Assembly (NCBI GenBank): GCA_964573995.1
Contig: CAZNLH010000001.1
Span: 62,001 to 126,000 of the forward strand
From: CAZNLH01 sp964573995
Lineage (GTDB): Bacteria > Gemmatimonadota > CAZMKB01 > CAZNLH01
Length of the DNA stretch: 64,000 nucleotides
Direction: 5' to 3'
Below the pieces are notes generated by a model. It had not been told where the DNA came from, searched no databases, and saw only the letters and a list, made by a program, of their open reading frames with translations. The position numbers and the translations under genes were made by a program. Below, in pieces: positions 1-8,935 of this stretch. Numbering within the stretch: position 1 is the first letter of the stretch; every line of letters begins with the position of its first letter.

Positions 1-105
1 CCGGCAAGGGATGTGAGATTTGCTGCGGACAACCTGGATTTGAGAGGGATTGCGGGGAAGGTCATGAAGAAGAAGATAACGTTTTATTGGACTGAAAATT
101 GCTGA
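1..105 (+). CDS. 3' end of an unidentified gene (partial)
   Basis: An open frame runs from the left edge of the window to a TGA at 103-105 (34 codons, ending in residues TFYWTENC). It is followed after 26 bases by the AMMECR1 gene on the same strand, so it could be the tail of an upstream operon gene. No domain can be recognised in so short a piece, and an open frame of this length can occur by chance. The call rests only on position and the absence of any other feature. Confidence 0.3.
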   Translation, partial: PARDVRFAADNLDLRGIAGKVMKKKITFYWTENC

Positions 106-131
106 CGAATGAGAGAATGTCCTTGAGGTAG

Positions 132-719
132 ATGACCGAGATGGAAGAATTCTCTTTGAGCATCGAAGAAAAGGAGTTGCTTTTATCCCTGGCCAGGGAG
201 GGAATCTCCGCTGCAGTGTGTGGGGTCCGCGAAGTCGACGAAGTGCTCGCGGGCCGTAGTCTCGACAATCCTCGACTGAACAGGAAGATGGGAGTGTTTG
301 TCACACTGAAAGAAGAGGGGGCCTTGAGGGGGTGCATTGGAGTGATCCACCCGGAGGAGCCGCTCTATCGAACTGTTATTGAAGCAGCGATATCATCGGC
401 CGTAAGAGACCCTCGTTTCTTCCCCCTGACGGAAGAAGAGATAGGTTCCACGACTATTGAGATTTCGGTTCTATCCCAGTTCAGGAGGGTATACGATGAG
501 GAGGATATCCACGTTGGAGAACATGGCCTGCTCCTCCGTAACGGTTTGAACGCAGGTCTACTCCTCCCACAGGTTGCAACCGAGTATGGATGGAACAGAG
601 AAGAATTTCTTGAGCAATGTTGTCGCAAGGCTGGGATGGGGCCTGGCTGCTGGAGGGAGAACGGCACGGAGATCATGATTTTCTCGGCCTGGGTCTTCGG
701 AGAGAAAGACGATGAATGA
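132..719 (+). CDS. AMMECR1-domain protein (AmmeMemoRadiSam system protein A type)
   Basis: A 195-residue protein of AMMECR1-family length. It carries the family hallmark LRGCIG (about residues 65-70) in the context GVFVTLKEEGALRGCIGV, followed by the usual acidic/aromatic segment RDPRFFPLT. Bacterial members often occur with a Memo-like dioxygenase and a radical SAM protein; neither partner is adjacent here, and the molecular function of the family is unsettled. The start is ambiguous: ATG 132 has GAGG only 3 bases upstream, while ATG 141 is in frame and 12 bases from that GAGG. The 3' end overlaps the next gene by 8 bases, which suggests translational coupling with the response regulator. 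Confidence 0.85.
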   Translation: MTEMEEFSLSIEEKELLLSLAREGISAAVCGVREVDEVLAGRSLDNPRLNRKMGVFVTLKEEGALRGCIGVIHPEEPLYRTVIEAAISSAVRDPRFFPLTEEEIGSTTIEISVLSQFRRVYDEEDIHVGEHGLLLRNGLNAGLLLPQVATEYGWNREEFLEQCCRKAGMGPGCWRENGTEIMIFSAWVFGEKDDE

Positions 720-2085
720 GAAGAAGGGACGGCTACTCATCATAGACGATGAGCCGAAGCTCTTGCAAAGCCTGACGATGATTTTCCAGGGTGAGGGTTA
801 CGAAGTGGAGGCGGCACGTCTTGGTAAAGAGGGGGAAAAATTGTTCAGGGAGGGGAAATATGACCTTGTCCTGACGGATCTGATGATGCCCGATCAGACT
901 GGTATAGACCTAATGAAAAAGATACTGGAATATGATCCTGATGCCTCCGTCATGCTGATGACTGCCTACGGGACGGTCGAGACGGCGGTTGAAGCCATGA
1001 AGATGGGTGCGCTGGACTATGTCTCAAAGCCCTTTTCCGTGGAAGAGATCACCCTTCGTGTCGGAAGGATCATTGAGTCCCTCCGGGTCAGGAATGAAAA
1101 CATCCGTTTGCGAGAATATGTCCACTCGATTGATTCCCGCTTCAAGCCTGTCTATCAAAGTGAAGCACTTAGGAAGATCTTTGAGCAGGTGGACGATATC
1201 GCGACAAGCGATCTGACGGTCCTATTAATGGGAGATAGTGGAGTCGGTAAGGAAATAGTGGCCCGGTACCTCCATCGAAAGAGCCCTCGTGTGGAAGAAC
1301 CGTTTGTCGTAGTCAACTGCACGGTGCTTTCAGAGGGCTTGATAGAGAGCGAACTCTTCGGCCACGAAAAGGGTGCCTTTACAGGGGCAATAAAACTGAA
1401 ACTCGGGAAGTGTGAGGTCGCCCATGGCGGCACGCTCTTCCTGGATGAAATAGGCGAACTTCCGGTCTCAGTGCAGGCCAAGCTCCTGAGGTTCTTGCAG
1501 GATCATCAATTTGAACGTGTGGGAGGGACCAAGACACTTTTCTCTGATGTCCGTGTCGTGGCGGCCACCAACAAGGACCTCGAGGAGGAGGTGGCGGCGA
1601 AGAGGTTTCGCGAGGACCTTTACTATCGACTCTCAGTCATCCCGATACATATTCCTGCGCTATCGGAGCGGAGGGAAGACATCCTGCCGTTGGCGAGGTA
1701 CTTTTTCGAGAGGGCCAGGAGAAAACTCCCCGCAACGGCGGAGAGGATCAGTCGCGGGGCGGAACAGATCTTGTTGAACTACCACTGGCCCGGAAATGTA
1801 AGGGAACTCGAAAACGCCATAGAGCGCGCCGCAATTCTTTCCAAGGGAGAGGAATTGACTGCGGAGGCCTTTTCTTTCTTGAATAAGGGGAGACGTGGCT
1901 GTGAACAACATCGGGATCTCTCTCTCGGAAGGAACGAGCACTACCTGATAGTAAAGGCCCTTGAGGAGACGAGGGGAAATATCCTGCGATCGGCCAAACT
2001 CCTCGATATAAGCCGAACCACACTTTACAGCAAGATCGAGAAACACGGGATTGACCTGTCGAAATTTAACGGCCATGATCGCTGA
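712..2085 (+). CDS. NtrC-family sigma-54-dependent response regulator
   Basis: A 457-residue three-domain activator. The receiver domain (about 1-120) has acidic Asp12/Asp13, phospho-acceptor Asp56, Thr84 and Lys106. The AAA+ domain (about 145-385) has Walker A GDSGVGKE (Lys180), the sigma-54 contact loop GAFTGA at 221-226 and Walker B FLDEIGEL (Asp245/Glu246). A Fis-type helix-turn-helix ends the protein (TRGNILRSAKLLDISRTTLY). The family uses ATP hydrolysis to open sigma-54 promoters bound from upstream enhancers. No histidine kinase partner is in the window. Six good sigma-54 promoters lie in this window, the nearest 180 bases downstream of this gene, so it is the natural candidate activator; that link is inference. 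Confidence 0.95.
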   Translation: MNEKKGRLLIIDDEPKLLQSLTMIFQGEGYEVEAARLGKEGEKLFREGKYDLVLTDLMMPDQTGIDLMKKILEYDPDASVMLMTAYGTVETAVEAMKMGALDYVSKPFSVEEITLRVGRIIESLRVRNENIRLREYVHSIDSRFKPVYQSEALRKIFEQVDDIATSDLTVLLMGDSGVGKEIVARYLHRKSPRVEEPFVVVNCTVLSEGLIESELFGHEKGAFTGAIKLKLGKCEVAHGGTLFLDEIGELPVSVQAKLLRFLQDHQFERVGGTKTLFSDVRVVAATNKDLEEEVAAKRFREDLYYRLSVIPIHIPALSERREDILPLARYFFERARRKLPATAERISRGAEQILLNYHWPGNVRELENAIERAAILSKGEELTAEAFSFLNKGRRGCEQHRDLSLGRNEHYLIVKALEETRGNILRSAKLLDISRTTLYSKIEKHGIDLSKFNGHDR

Positions 2086-2265
2086 GTTCCTGATGCTCTT
2101 TAGAGACATCCATTGTAGAATAATATTCTTTTTGTGTCAGATTTTGAACAAGCGGTCGATCTCTATATCCGGGACAGTGCTGCAATTCTCTTGCCGGCCT
2201 TCCGCTAACTCTATATTCCACTGAGAAATAGGTGCCCCGCGAACTGGTGCGTCAATGTATTTCCT

Positions 2266-2284
2266 CTTGGCATGATAATTGCCA
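2266..2284 (+). promoter_or_regulatory. sigma-54 (-24/-12) promoter of the STAS gene
   Basis: TGGCATG-ATAA-TTGCC gives GG at 2269-2270 and GC at 2281-2282 with exactly 10 bases between, the sigma-54 geometry. The predicted start of transcription, about 12 bases after the -12 GC, is near 2294. That leaves roughly a 41-base leader to ATG 2335 and makes the TTG at 2296 an unlikely start. Confidence 0.8.
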
Positions 2285-2334
2285 ATTTTCATTGATTGGA
2301 GAATTGTACCCCCACGACCAGGATAGAAGCGGTT

Positions 2335-3144
2335 ATGGAAGGAATACAGATTAGCGTATATTACGTGGGAGCAAAGGAAGATATCGCATTGATTCAGATC
2401 GGCGGCTACCTTGATACGGTAACATCGCCCCAGTTGGAGCGTGCCCTCGAGCATATCACTACGGAGGGGTATTGTCACATTATTTGCGACCTGGGTAACG
2501 TCAACTATATCAGCAGCGCCGGTTGGGGTATTTTCGTCTCAAAGATCAAGATGATCAGGGACATGGGGGGTGATCTGGTCCTGGCTCAAATGATCCCCGA
2601 CGTATTCGATGTGTTTAAACTCCTCGAGTTTGACCGAATACTGAAGTTTTTCGACGGATCCGATAAGGCTGTAAAGGAATTTGACGAGGCAAGGGGATTG
2701 CTGTCTGCTGTGTCACAAATAAGCGAAAGACCGCAAGACCTCAACCCGGCCTCCGGTGTAGTGGCTTCCGAAGAAGGATTGCCGCACATGTTGCACCGTG
2801 GCCGAAGTGATAGCCGGGAGTACCCCCGTTCTATGTTCGCACCAACAGTGGAAAAAGGAATGGAGGAGGATGGGGACGGTCATCATGCAAAGAATCGAGA
2901 CCTCTCCGTCTTTCCATATCCAATCGCCTCGCAGGACGTCTTGGAGAGGGATCTGCCCCTGATGGAAAAAGTGAAACTGGCGGTTATTGATAATCCCCTT
3001 GCAGGGGCCAATGCGATACGAAGGGTGCTCAATTCCAGCAGGTTCGGATACGTGAGGGTGGGATTTTTCAAGATTCGGAAGTTGTTCAAGGAATTAGACC
3101 TCGACACGAAGGAGAAACGCTATCGATTCTGGAGATCTCGCTGA
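2335..3144 (+). CDS. STAS-domain protein (anti-anti-sigma type) with C-terminal transposase-like DNA-binding domain
   Basis: A 269-residue protein from ATG 2335, chosen because the paralogue at 60678 begins with the same MEGIQ and because of the sigma-54 promoter position. Residues 1-120 form a STAS domain with the phospho-serine region YISSAGWG (Ser60/Ser61), as in anti-sigma-factor antagonists that are phosphorylated by RsbW-type kinases and dephosphorylated by PP2C phosphatases. After a polar linker, residues 207-269 align without gaps to the C-terminus of the 60678 protein (29 of 63 identical by eye). They resemble the HTH_21-like unit of IS3/IS481 transposases (NP..G...IRR.L). The gene lies directly upstream of the polysaccharide operon. 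A DNA-binding anti-anti-sigma protein is unusual; its target is unknown. Confidence 0.85.
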   Translation: MEGIQISVYYVGAKEDIALIQIGGYLDTVTSPQLERALEHITTEGYCHIICDLGNVNYISSAGWGIFVSKIKMIRDMGGDLVLAQMIPDVFDVFKLLEFDRILKFFDGSDKAVKEFDEARGLLSAVSQISERPQDLNPASGVVASEEGLPHMLHRGRSDSREYPRSMFAPTVEKGMEEDGDGHHAKNRDLSVFPYPIASQDVLERDLPLMEKVKLAVIDNPLAGANAIRRVLNSSRFGYVRVGFFKIRKLFKELDLDTKEKRYRFWRSR

Positions 3145-3205
3145 GTATCCGCCGGCTGATCACCCGAATGATCAAGGGCCTGAGCCCGATGGGTATTATT
3201 AAAAA

Positions 3206-3220
3206 GTGCTTGCATCTTGC
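3206..3220 (+). promoter_or_regulatory. weak sigma-54-like site before the polysaccharide operon
   Basis: GTGCTTG-CATC-TTGC keeps the -12 TTGC and the downstream half of the -24 element, but the invariant GG is TG. It lies 60 bases upstream of the export gene start. It may be a degraded or weak site; alternatively the operon is read from the 2266 promoter. Confidence 0.3.
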
Positions 3221-3279
3221 GTATTAACTGAAAGGGGGCAAAACTGTATTATTTCAGGAGCCTTAAAGGAAGAAGGCCG

Positions 3280-3972
3280 TTGTTCAAGTGTTTTTCTTTT
3301 CTTCTTTCAGTAGATATCCTTTTTGTGATGAGCGGCCCGATATATTCCTCGGCATGGGCCCAGGCGAATTCCGGACCCGGGCAATCAAGTGAGGCGATCA
3401 ACTCACAGGTCTACCCTGATGATGATCGAGATTACACATTCACCCCTGGGACGGCGATTGAGGTGACAATATGGCAGGAGCCAGATCTCAGCGGGGATTT
3501 TTCCATCGATAGCAAGGGGTATGTCATACTCCCGCTGATCGGCAAGGTCAATGTCGGCCGATATACATCCGAGAGCCTGGAGAGTTACCTTGAAGAGGAA
3601 TATTCGTCCTACCTCAGGAACCCGATTATACAGACACTCCCCTTGATCCGCGTGAGCGTAGTTGGCAACGTAAGGGCGCCCGGCCTTTACCGCGTGGAGC
3701 CGGACCGACCGTTCTGGGACATAATTGCAATGGCCGGTGGACCCACTGAGCGAGGAGATATAACAAGGATGTTTGTCATGAGGGGAGGCGAGATCGTGAA
3801 TCAGGACCTCCTGTCCGCCTATGAGAGGGGCGTATCAATGCAGGAGATAGGGATACAGTCGGGTGATCAGATCATGATACCCCGCTATAAGGGGCCCTTT
3901 CCCTGGCGCATGATAATTTCAATCTCCTCGTTATCTGTGTCCATCTGGGCCATCGCAACAAGACGCAGATAG
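3280..3972 (+). CDS. Wza-type polysaccharide export protein (Poly_export + SLBB)
   Basis: A 230-residue protein. It starts with a signal peptide ending near AWAQA and has no clear lipobox. A Poly_export domain follows (about 45-125: FTPGTAIEVTIWQEPDLSG, then VILPLIGKV), then a soluble-ligand-binding beta-grasp segment (VVGNVRAPGLYRV) and one C-terminal hydrophobic helix (MIISISSLSVSIWAIA). This is the outer-membrane/periplasmic channel family that exports capsule or exopolysaccharide with a Wzc partner, encoded immediately downstream. It is shorter than E. coli Wza. The start is TTG 3280, preceded by AAGGAAGAAGG; an internal ATG at 3328 would cut the signal peptide. Confidence 0.9.
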   Translation: MFKCFSFLLSVDILFVMSGPIYSSAWAQANSGPGQSSEAINSQVYPDDDRDYTFTPGTAIEVTIWQEPDLSGDFSIDSKGYVILPLIGKVNVGRYTSESLESYLEEEYSSYLRNPIIQTLPLIRVSVVGNVRAPGLYRVEPDRPFWDIIAMAGGPTERGDITRMFVMRGGEIVNQDLLSAYERGVSMQEIGIQSGDQIMIPRYKGPFPWRMIISISSLSVSIWAIATRRR

Positions 3973-4034
3973 GGGATCTGAGAATAATGGGGATCATCTA
4001 TCCCGGTGGTCCCCCAGGTTCAAGGAGTAAAGGC

Positions 4035-6440
4035 ATGGAAGGTTATTTTGGCAAGATAGGCGGCAACAACAAGACACTGGAAGAAGAAAAGTTTGATCTG
4101 GGCCATTATGTAGAGATAATAAAGAAGAGAAAGGGCTGGGCCCTCCTCGTCTTTGCGCTCGTCTTCTTTCCTGTTATCGCCGTGACGGCCTTTAAGTCTT
4201 TCTCGCCGATTTATAAGGCGACGACCACGATATGGATCAATCCTTCCAAGCAGAGCAACCTGTTCCTTTCTCCCTCGGCCGTTCAGAATGAGGGGCTCGT
4301 ACAAATATTGCAAAGCCGTACGTTTGCGGAGAAGGTTATAAAGCAACTGGGCCTGGCGGTGAGGCTGAACTCGGATGAGCCGAGCCTGTTAGATAAGATT
4401 CGTGATGCCTTTGGGGATTCCGATGAATCGGACAGCCTGAACCTGACACGTGAAACCCTTTTTAAGGACGTGTCCACGAATGAAGTCCTCCTGGTCCCCG
4501 GTGATTACGAACTACATCTGACCGAGGAAGGGTTTTATTATCTCTATCGCGTTAATGAAGATTCAGGGGATACATTGCTGGTAAGTGGCCCTTCCCATGA
4601 ACTTTACCGGGATGGCCTTGAGTGTAATGGCTTCCGCATCTGGTTGAACGATGATTTGGAGGGGCATGGACCATTCAGTTTTGCCTTCCAGGTAAAGTCT
4701 TCCAGGCAGGCGGTCAAGGATTTCATGGAGAACACGGTGGTAGATCTCGATGAATCCGGCAGTTTCCTGCAACTCAGTATTTCCGATGGGGATCCGGAAC
4801 TCGCAGCCAAGATGGCGAACACCCTTGCCCAGATGTTTGTAGATTACAACCTTTCCACCAAAAAGGAACAACTGCGAACAACGCTTGATATCCTCGATGA
4901 ACAGCTTGATGTGGCATCTGCGGCCCTTGGCAAGTCTGAAAAGGCGATAAGGGATTATAAAGAGAGGACGGGGATAGTCAGCCTTGACGCAGAGGTGAAA
5001 GAGCGGATCGAGAAATTGGCGGAGGCTGAGACTTCACAAAAGAAGATGGTCGAGGAGAAGGAAAAACTCAAGGACTACCTTGACAGGATGAACAGCAAGG
5101 AGGCCGCTGAGCCTGAAGAGGATGTTTTTCTGGAGATAGTATCCTATCCCTGGTCGATCCACACCCCGAACATAGAGATCCTGAGAGATGAACTGGTACA
5201 ATTGAAGGGGTCTAAGAACGATCTCGCCTTGAAGGTAACCGAGAACCATCCGGAATACCAGGAAGTAATCGCTCAGATAGAACAGGTCCATGGGCGTATA
5301 CGTGAGGCCGCCACCAATCTCCTGAGGCGTTTCGATGAAGAGATCGGTTTTATGAATAAGGCCATGGCTTCGCTTCGCTCTGAACTAAATGACCTTCCCA
5401 CTGAAGAGTTGACTCTTGCCCGCCTGTCGAGGGAAAGGAAGGTCAACGAGAACATTTACACCCAGGTTGTGACCAAGTATAAAGAGGCCCAGATAGCCGA
5501 GGCTGCGGAGATAGGAGATGTAAATATCCTGGATCCATCCATCGTCCCACAGGAACCAACAAATTCGAATAACAGGCTGAAGGTCGTTTCGATAGGTTTC
5601 CTCATGGCGATGGTCCTGGGGCTCTTTACGACGTTTACCGTCGATTATCTCGACACGACCGTAAAGTCCGAAGACGACGTCAAATCGAACCTGAAGATCA
5701 CTGTCCTCGGGGTATCGCCCCTTATTGAATTCGATGAGAAATACGAATACCTCGACTATAAGAAGGCAAAGGAAGTCGATTCGATCCTCGTCACCCACGA
5801 TTACTCGCCGACTCCGATAGGAGAGGCCTATCGTGCCCTGAGGACGAATCTCATGTTTTCGAGACGGGCAGGCCATAATCAGACCCTGATGATTACGAGC
5901 CCGTCACCTGGAGACGGGAAATCATTCACAATTTCGAACCTGTCGATTACCATGGCCCAGCAGGGAGCACGGGTCCTGCTGGTAGACGCGGACCTTAGGA
6001 GGGGTGTCTTGCACAACACCTTTGCCTGTCAAAAGAGCCCAGGGTTAACAGAGATACTTACAGATCGCTCGCATCTTATGGAATCGCTGAATGAAACGCA
6101 CGTGCCTAACCTCTTCCTGGTGAGTTGTGGACACCTGATTCCAAATCCATCCGAGTTGCTTGGCTCAGTCCGCATGATGGATTTCTTCCATGAAGTCAGG
6201 GAGCGATTCGATGTCGTCTTCTTCGATACACCCCCGCTGGCGACTGTGACGGACGCCGCCGTCATCGGATCACAGGTGGATGGTGTAGCCGTCGTACTTC
6301 GTTCAGGTAAGACTGACTTTCGAGAGGCACAAAAGAGCATGGAACTGCTCGAAAATGTCTCAGCGAACATCATCGGCGTCATTTTAAATGGCGCCAGGGT
6401 TGAAGCCAGTCGATACAAGTACAGTTACTATCATTATTGA
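4035..6440 (+). CDS. Wzc-like polysaccharide co-polymerase / tyrosine autokinase
   Basis: About 801 residues from ATG 4035, which has AAGGAG seven bases upstream; an in-frame ATG at 3987 has a poorer ribosome-binding site. The N-terminal Wzz/GumC chain-length domain begins with a membrane helix (GWALLVFALVFFPVIAVTAF), continues through a long coiled coil, and returns to the membrane near base 5600. The C-terminal BY-kinase domain has Walker A SPGDGKS (bases 5907-5924), Walker A' LLVDADLRR and Walker B VVFFDTPP. It ends in a tyrosine cluster, YKYSYYHY, the usual autophosphorylation tail. It controls chain length and export with the upstream outer-membrane protein. No cognate low-molecular-weight phosphatase is seen. 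Confidence 0.95.
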   Translation: MEGYFGKIGGNNKTLEEEKFDLGHYVEIIKKRKGWALLVFALVFFPVIAVTAFKSFSPIYKATTTIWINPSKQSNLFLSPSAVQNEGLVQILQSRTFAEKVIKQLGLAVRLNSDEPSLLDKIRDAFGDSDESDSLNLTRETLFKDVSTNEVLLVPGDYELHLTEEGFYYLYRVNEDSGDTLLVSGPSHELYRDGLECNGFRIWLNDDLEGHGPFSFAFQVKSSRQAVKDFMENTVVDLDESGSFLQLSISDGDPELAAKMANTLAQMFVDYNLSTKKEQLRTTLDILDEQLDVASAALGKSEKAIRDYKERTGIVSLDAEVKERIEKLAEAETSQKKMVEEKEKLKDYLDRMNSKEAAEPEEDVFLEIVSYPWSIHTPNIEILRDELVQLKGSKNDLALKVTENHPEYQEVIAQIEQVHGRIREAATNLLRRFDEEIGFMNKAMASLRSELNDLPTEELTLARLSRERKVNENIYTQVVTKYKEAQIAEAAEIGDVNILDPSIVPQEPTNSNNRLKVVSIGFLMAMVLGLFTTFTVDYLDTTVKSEDDVKSNLKITVLGVSPLIEFDEKYEYLDYKKAKEVDSILVTHDYSPTPIGEAYRALRTNLMFSRRAGHNQTLMITSPSPGDGKSFTISNLSITMAQQGARVLLVDADLRRGVLHNTFACQKSPGLTEILTDRSHLMESLNETHVPNLFLVSCGHLIPNPSELLGSVRMMDFFHEVRERFDVVFFDTPPLATVTDAAVIGSQVDGVAVVLRSGKTDFREAQKSMELLENVSANIIGVILNGARVEASRYKYSYYHY

Positions 6441-6479
6441 TGTTGAGCACATAAAATAATAATTAAAAGGGGGCTGGAA

Positions 6480-7478
6480 GTGGAAAAGATCCTTGTGACC
6501 GGTGGGGCTGGCTTTATCGGTTCTCATTTATGTGAGTTTCTTGTTAGAGAGGGCAACGGGGTTATATGCCTTGATAATATGGACGATTATTATTCTCCCG
6601 TCCAAAAGGAGAAGAATATTCGTGAATTGAGGGACCGGGAGGACTTTTCTTTTGTTAAGGGAGACATTCGTGACAAGGGGGTGCTCAGCCGCCTCTTCGA
6701 AGAGAATGGGATCACTTCCGTCGTGCACCTGGCCGCGCGGGCCGGCGTTAGGGCTTCTCTTGCCGATCCGTGCCTGTACGCCGATGTGAATGTATGCGGT
6801 ACGATAAACCTCCTTGAGGCGGCGCGGGTATTCGGTGTGCGGCGCTTCGTTTTTGCGTCTTCCTCTTCAGTCTATGGCAAGGTGGGAGGGGATGGGGCGT
6901 TCAGCGAGGAGATGGATGCCGATCATCCGACATCACCCTATGGAGCGACGAAGAGGGCCGGGGAATTGATATGTTTCACTCATCATCAACTATATGGGTT
7001 GCCAATAGCGGCTCTCCGCCTATTCACGGTATACGGTCCCAGGCAGAGGCCCGAGATGGCCATTCACAAGTTTACGAGGTTGATTGATGAAGGACTGGAG
7101 GTCCCTATTTATGGAGACGGATCTTCCCTGCGCGATTATACCTTTGTTGAGGACATAGTCCGAGGCATTGTTGCTGCTTTAAACGACGACCGTGGTTTCG
7201 AAATCTACAACCTCGGCAATTCCAAGCCTGTCAAACTCCTTGAAATGGTGAGGTTGGTTGAAAATTTTCTCGGGAAAGAGGCAAGGATCCGTTGGCTACC
7301 TGAACAACCGGGTGATGTCCCTCGTACATTTGCAGATATCCGGAAGGCGGAATCGCATCTCGGCTTCACACCCAGAGTAGACATAGAATCGGGTATCCGC
7401 CGCCTGGTTGATTGGTATCTGGCGGCCGGTAGAGAACAGGTGCCTTGTATGGGATCGATGGAGGAAGGTCAGTGCTGA
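6480..7478 (+). CDS. UDP-glucuronate 4-epimerase-like NAD-dependent epimerase
   Basis: A 332-residue extended short-chain dehydrogenase/epimerase. The Rossmann motif TGGAGFIG is at residues 7-14, the serine region is ASSSSVYG, and the catalytic pair is Tyr154/Lys158 (YGATK). The stretch HLAARAGVRASLADP and the later EQPGDVPRTFADI match the CapI/GAE branch (UDP-glucuronate to UDP-galacturonate) better than plain GalE. UDP-glucose dehydrogenase at 8936 would supply the substrate. The start is GTG 6480 after AAAAGGGGG. The last 7 bases overlap the next gene (GTGCTGA). Confidence 0.85.
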   Translation: MEKILVTGGAGFIGSHLCEFLVREGNGVICLDNMDDYYSPVQKEKNIRELRDREDFSFVKGDIRDKGVLSRLFEENGITSVVHLAARAGVRASLADPCLYADVNVCGTINLLEAARVFGVRRFVFASSSSVYGKVGGDGAFSEEMDADHPTSPYGATKRAGELICFTHHQLYGLPIAALRLFTVYGPRQRPEMAIHKFTRLIDEGLEVPIYGDGSSLRDYTFVEDIVRGIVAALNDDRGFEIYNLGNSKPVKLLEMVRLVENFLGKEARIRWLPEQPGDVPRTFADIRKAESHLGFTPRVDIESGIRRLVDWYLAAGREQVPCMGSMEEGQC

Positions 7479-8902
7479 GGCAGCAGGCAAAGCGATTCAC
7501 CATTATACAGATGCTGCTCGATACCCTCTGTATCGGGATCGCTTTTTTTCTATCGTTCATCCTGAGGGAAACGAACGCCCTGGTCTCTATATCGGTTGGT
7601 AATTCGGCGATTGCCGACATCAGCATTTATGTGTGGATCCTCATGATACAGGCCCCCCTGCTTCTTATCATCCTCCGATCCAACGGGGCTTATAACGCGC
7701 GGGAGACACTTTCAACCTTCGACCTCTTATGGGTCTTGCTGAAGTCGATCATTCTATCCATGCTGGCCCTTGGCACGATCCTTTATTTCATGAAGTACCA
7801 GTATGTCAGCCGGTTGTTTATCCTCATCATCGGTGCAATTACCTTCCTTGTACTTGTCGGCGAGAGGCTCCTCTATTCCAGGATCCTCAGGTCCTATCGA
7901 TTGAAGGGCAGCAACAACCGTAATGTATTGATCATTGGAACGGGTCCCCGTGCACGTGAATTCGCCAGGCTGATTTTAAAACACGCCGAATGGGGCCTGA
8001 GGATCATCGGTTACGTGGATGAAAACCCGAGGGAAGAAGATGTCAGGGCACTCGGGGGCCAGGTGATCGGGACAATACATGACATCCCCATGCTGGTACG
8101 GGAGAATGTCGTGGATGAGGTCATTATTGCCATCCCCAGGCGGTTCCTGAACCGCATGGAGGACGTTGTTCACTTGTGCGAGGAAACAGGGATCGAGACT
8201 ACTGTCCTTGCCGACCTGTACGATACCCTCATTGCCAACACCCACCTCTCTTTTATCGATGACACCCCTCTGCTGACCTTTTCGACCGTCCCTTCGCAGG
8301 AATGGAAACTGCTGATCAAGGCATCCCTCGATTTCGCTGGTGCCTTGCTCCTTATCTTCGGGTTGGCACCATTACTGCTTACGCTCGCCGTCATCGTTAA
8401 GTTTTCATCCGAGGGGCCTATTCTCTACAGGCAACGGCGGATCGGGCTCCACGGCAGGGAGTTCTTACTGTACAAGTTCCGTTCGATGTATATCGATGCC
8501 GAGGAGAGGCAAGAGGAACTCCGGCATCTCAACGAGATGAGCGGACCCGTGTTCAAGATCGCCAAGGACCCAAGGGTGACAACAATCGGCCGTTTTATCA
8601 GAAAGACGAGTTTGGATGAGTTGCCCCAGTTGTTCAATGTCCTCAAGGGTGAGATGAGCCTCGTAGGGCCAAGGCCTCCCATTCCCAACGAGGTCGATCA
8701 GTACAAGCGGTGGCAACACAGGCGGCTCAGCATGAAGCCGGGTATTACCTGTATCTGGCAGGTAAACGGGAGAAACAAGATAGGATTTGAGGAGTGGATG
8801 AAGTTGGACCTGCAGTATATAGACAACTGGTCGCTCGGCCTTGATTTCAAGATACTTTTCAAGACGATACCGGTTGTCTTGCTTGGTTACGGAGCGAGTT
8901 AA
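7472..8902 (+). CDS. Polyprenyl-phosphate sugar-1-phosphate transferase (WbaP/WcaJ family)
   Basis: About 476 residues from GTG 7472, preceded by GGAGGAAGG; an ATG at 7445 lies further inside the upstream gene. Several N-terminal membrane helices are followed by a cytosolic nucleotide-binding-like domain (VLIIGTGPRAREFARLI). The C-terminal bacterial sugar transferase domain begins with a membrane helix and contains the signatures FRSMY, KTSLDELPQLFNVLKGEMSL, GPRP and KPGITCIWQVNGR. The family transfers a sugar-1-phosphate from a UDP-sugar to undecaprenyl phosphate, the first committed step of repeat-unit assembly at the inner membrane. Its place right after the sugar-nucleotide epimerase fits that role. 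Confidence 0.95.
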   Translation: MLRQQAKRFTIIQMLLDTLCIGIAFFLSFILRETNALVSISVGNSAIADISIYVWILMIQAPLLLIILRSNGAYNARETLSTFDLLWVLLKSIILSMLALGTILYFMKYQYVSRLFILIIGAITFLVLVGERLLYSRILRSYRLKGSNNRNVLIIGTGPRAREFARLILKHAEWGLRIIGYVDENPREEDVRALGGQVIGTIHDIPMLVRENVVDEVIIAIPRRFLNRMEDVVHLCEETGIETTVLADLYDTLIANTHLSFIDDTPLLTFSTVPSQEWKLLIKASLDFAGALLLIFGLAPLLLTLAVIVKFSSEGPILYRQRRIGLHGREFLLYKFRSMYIDAEERQEELRHLNEMSGPVFKIAKDPRVTTIGRFIRKTSLDELPQLFNVLKGEMSLVGPRPPIPNEVDQYKRWQHRRLSMKPGITCIWQVNGRNKIGFEEWMKLDLQYIDNWSLGLDFKILFKTIPVVLLGYGAS

Positions 8903-8935
8903 TGGCGTGAGGCAATAGGAAGGAGTTCATTCGTT

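Noticed and set aside
2117..2133. Terminator AGAAT-AAT-ATTCT followed by Ts after the response regulator gene
   Set aside because: The 5-bp stem is almost entirely A/T and too weak to call.
7320..7350. Separate promoter before the sugar phosphotransferase gene
   Set aside because: The gene overlaps its upstream neighbour by 7 bases and has its own ribosome-binding site inside it, so operon transcription explains it.
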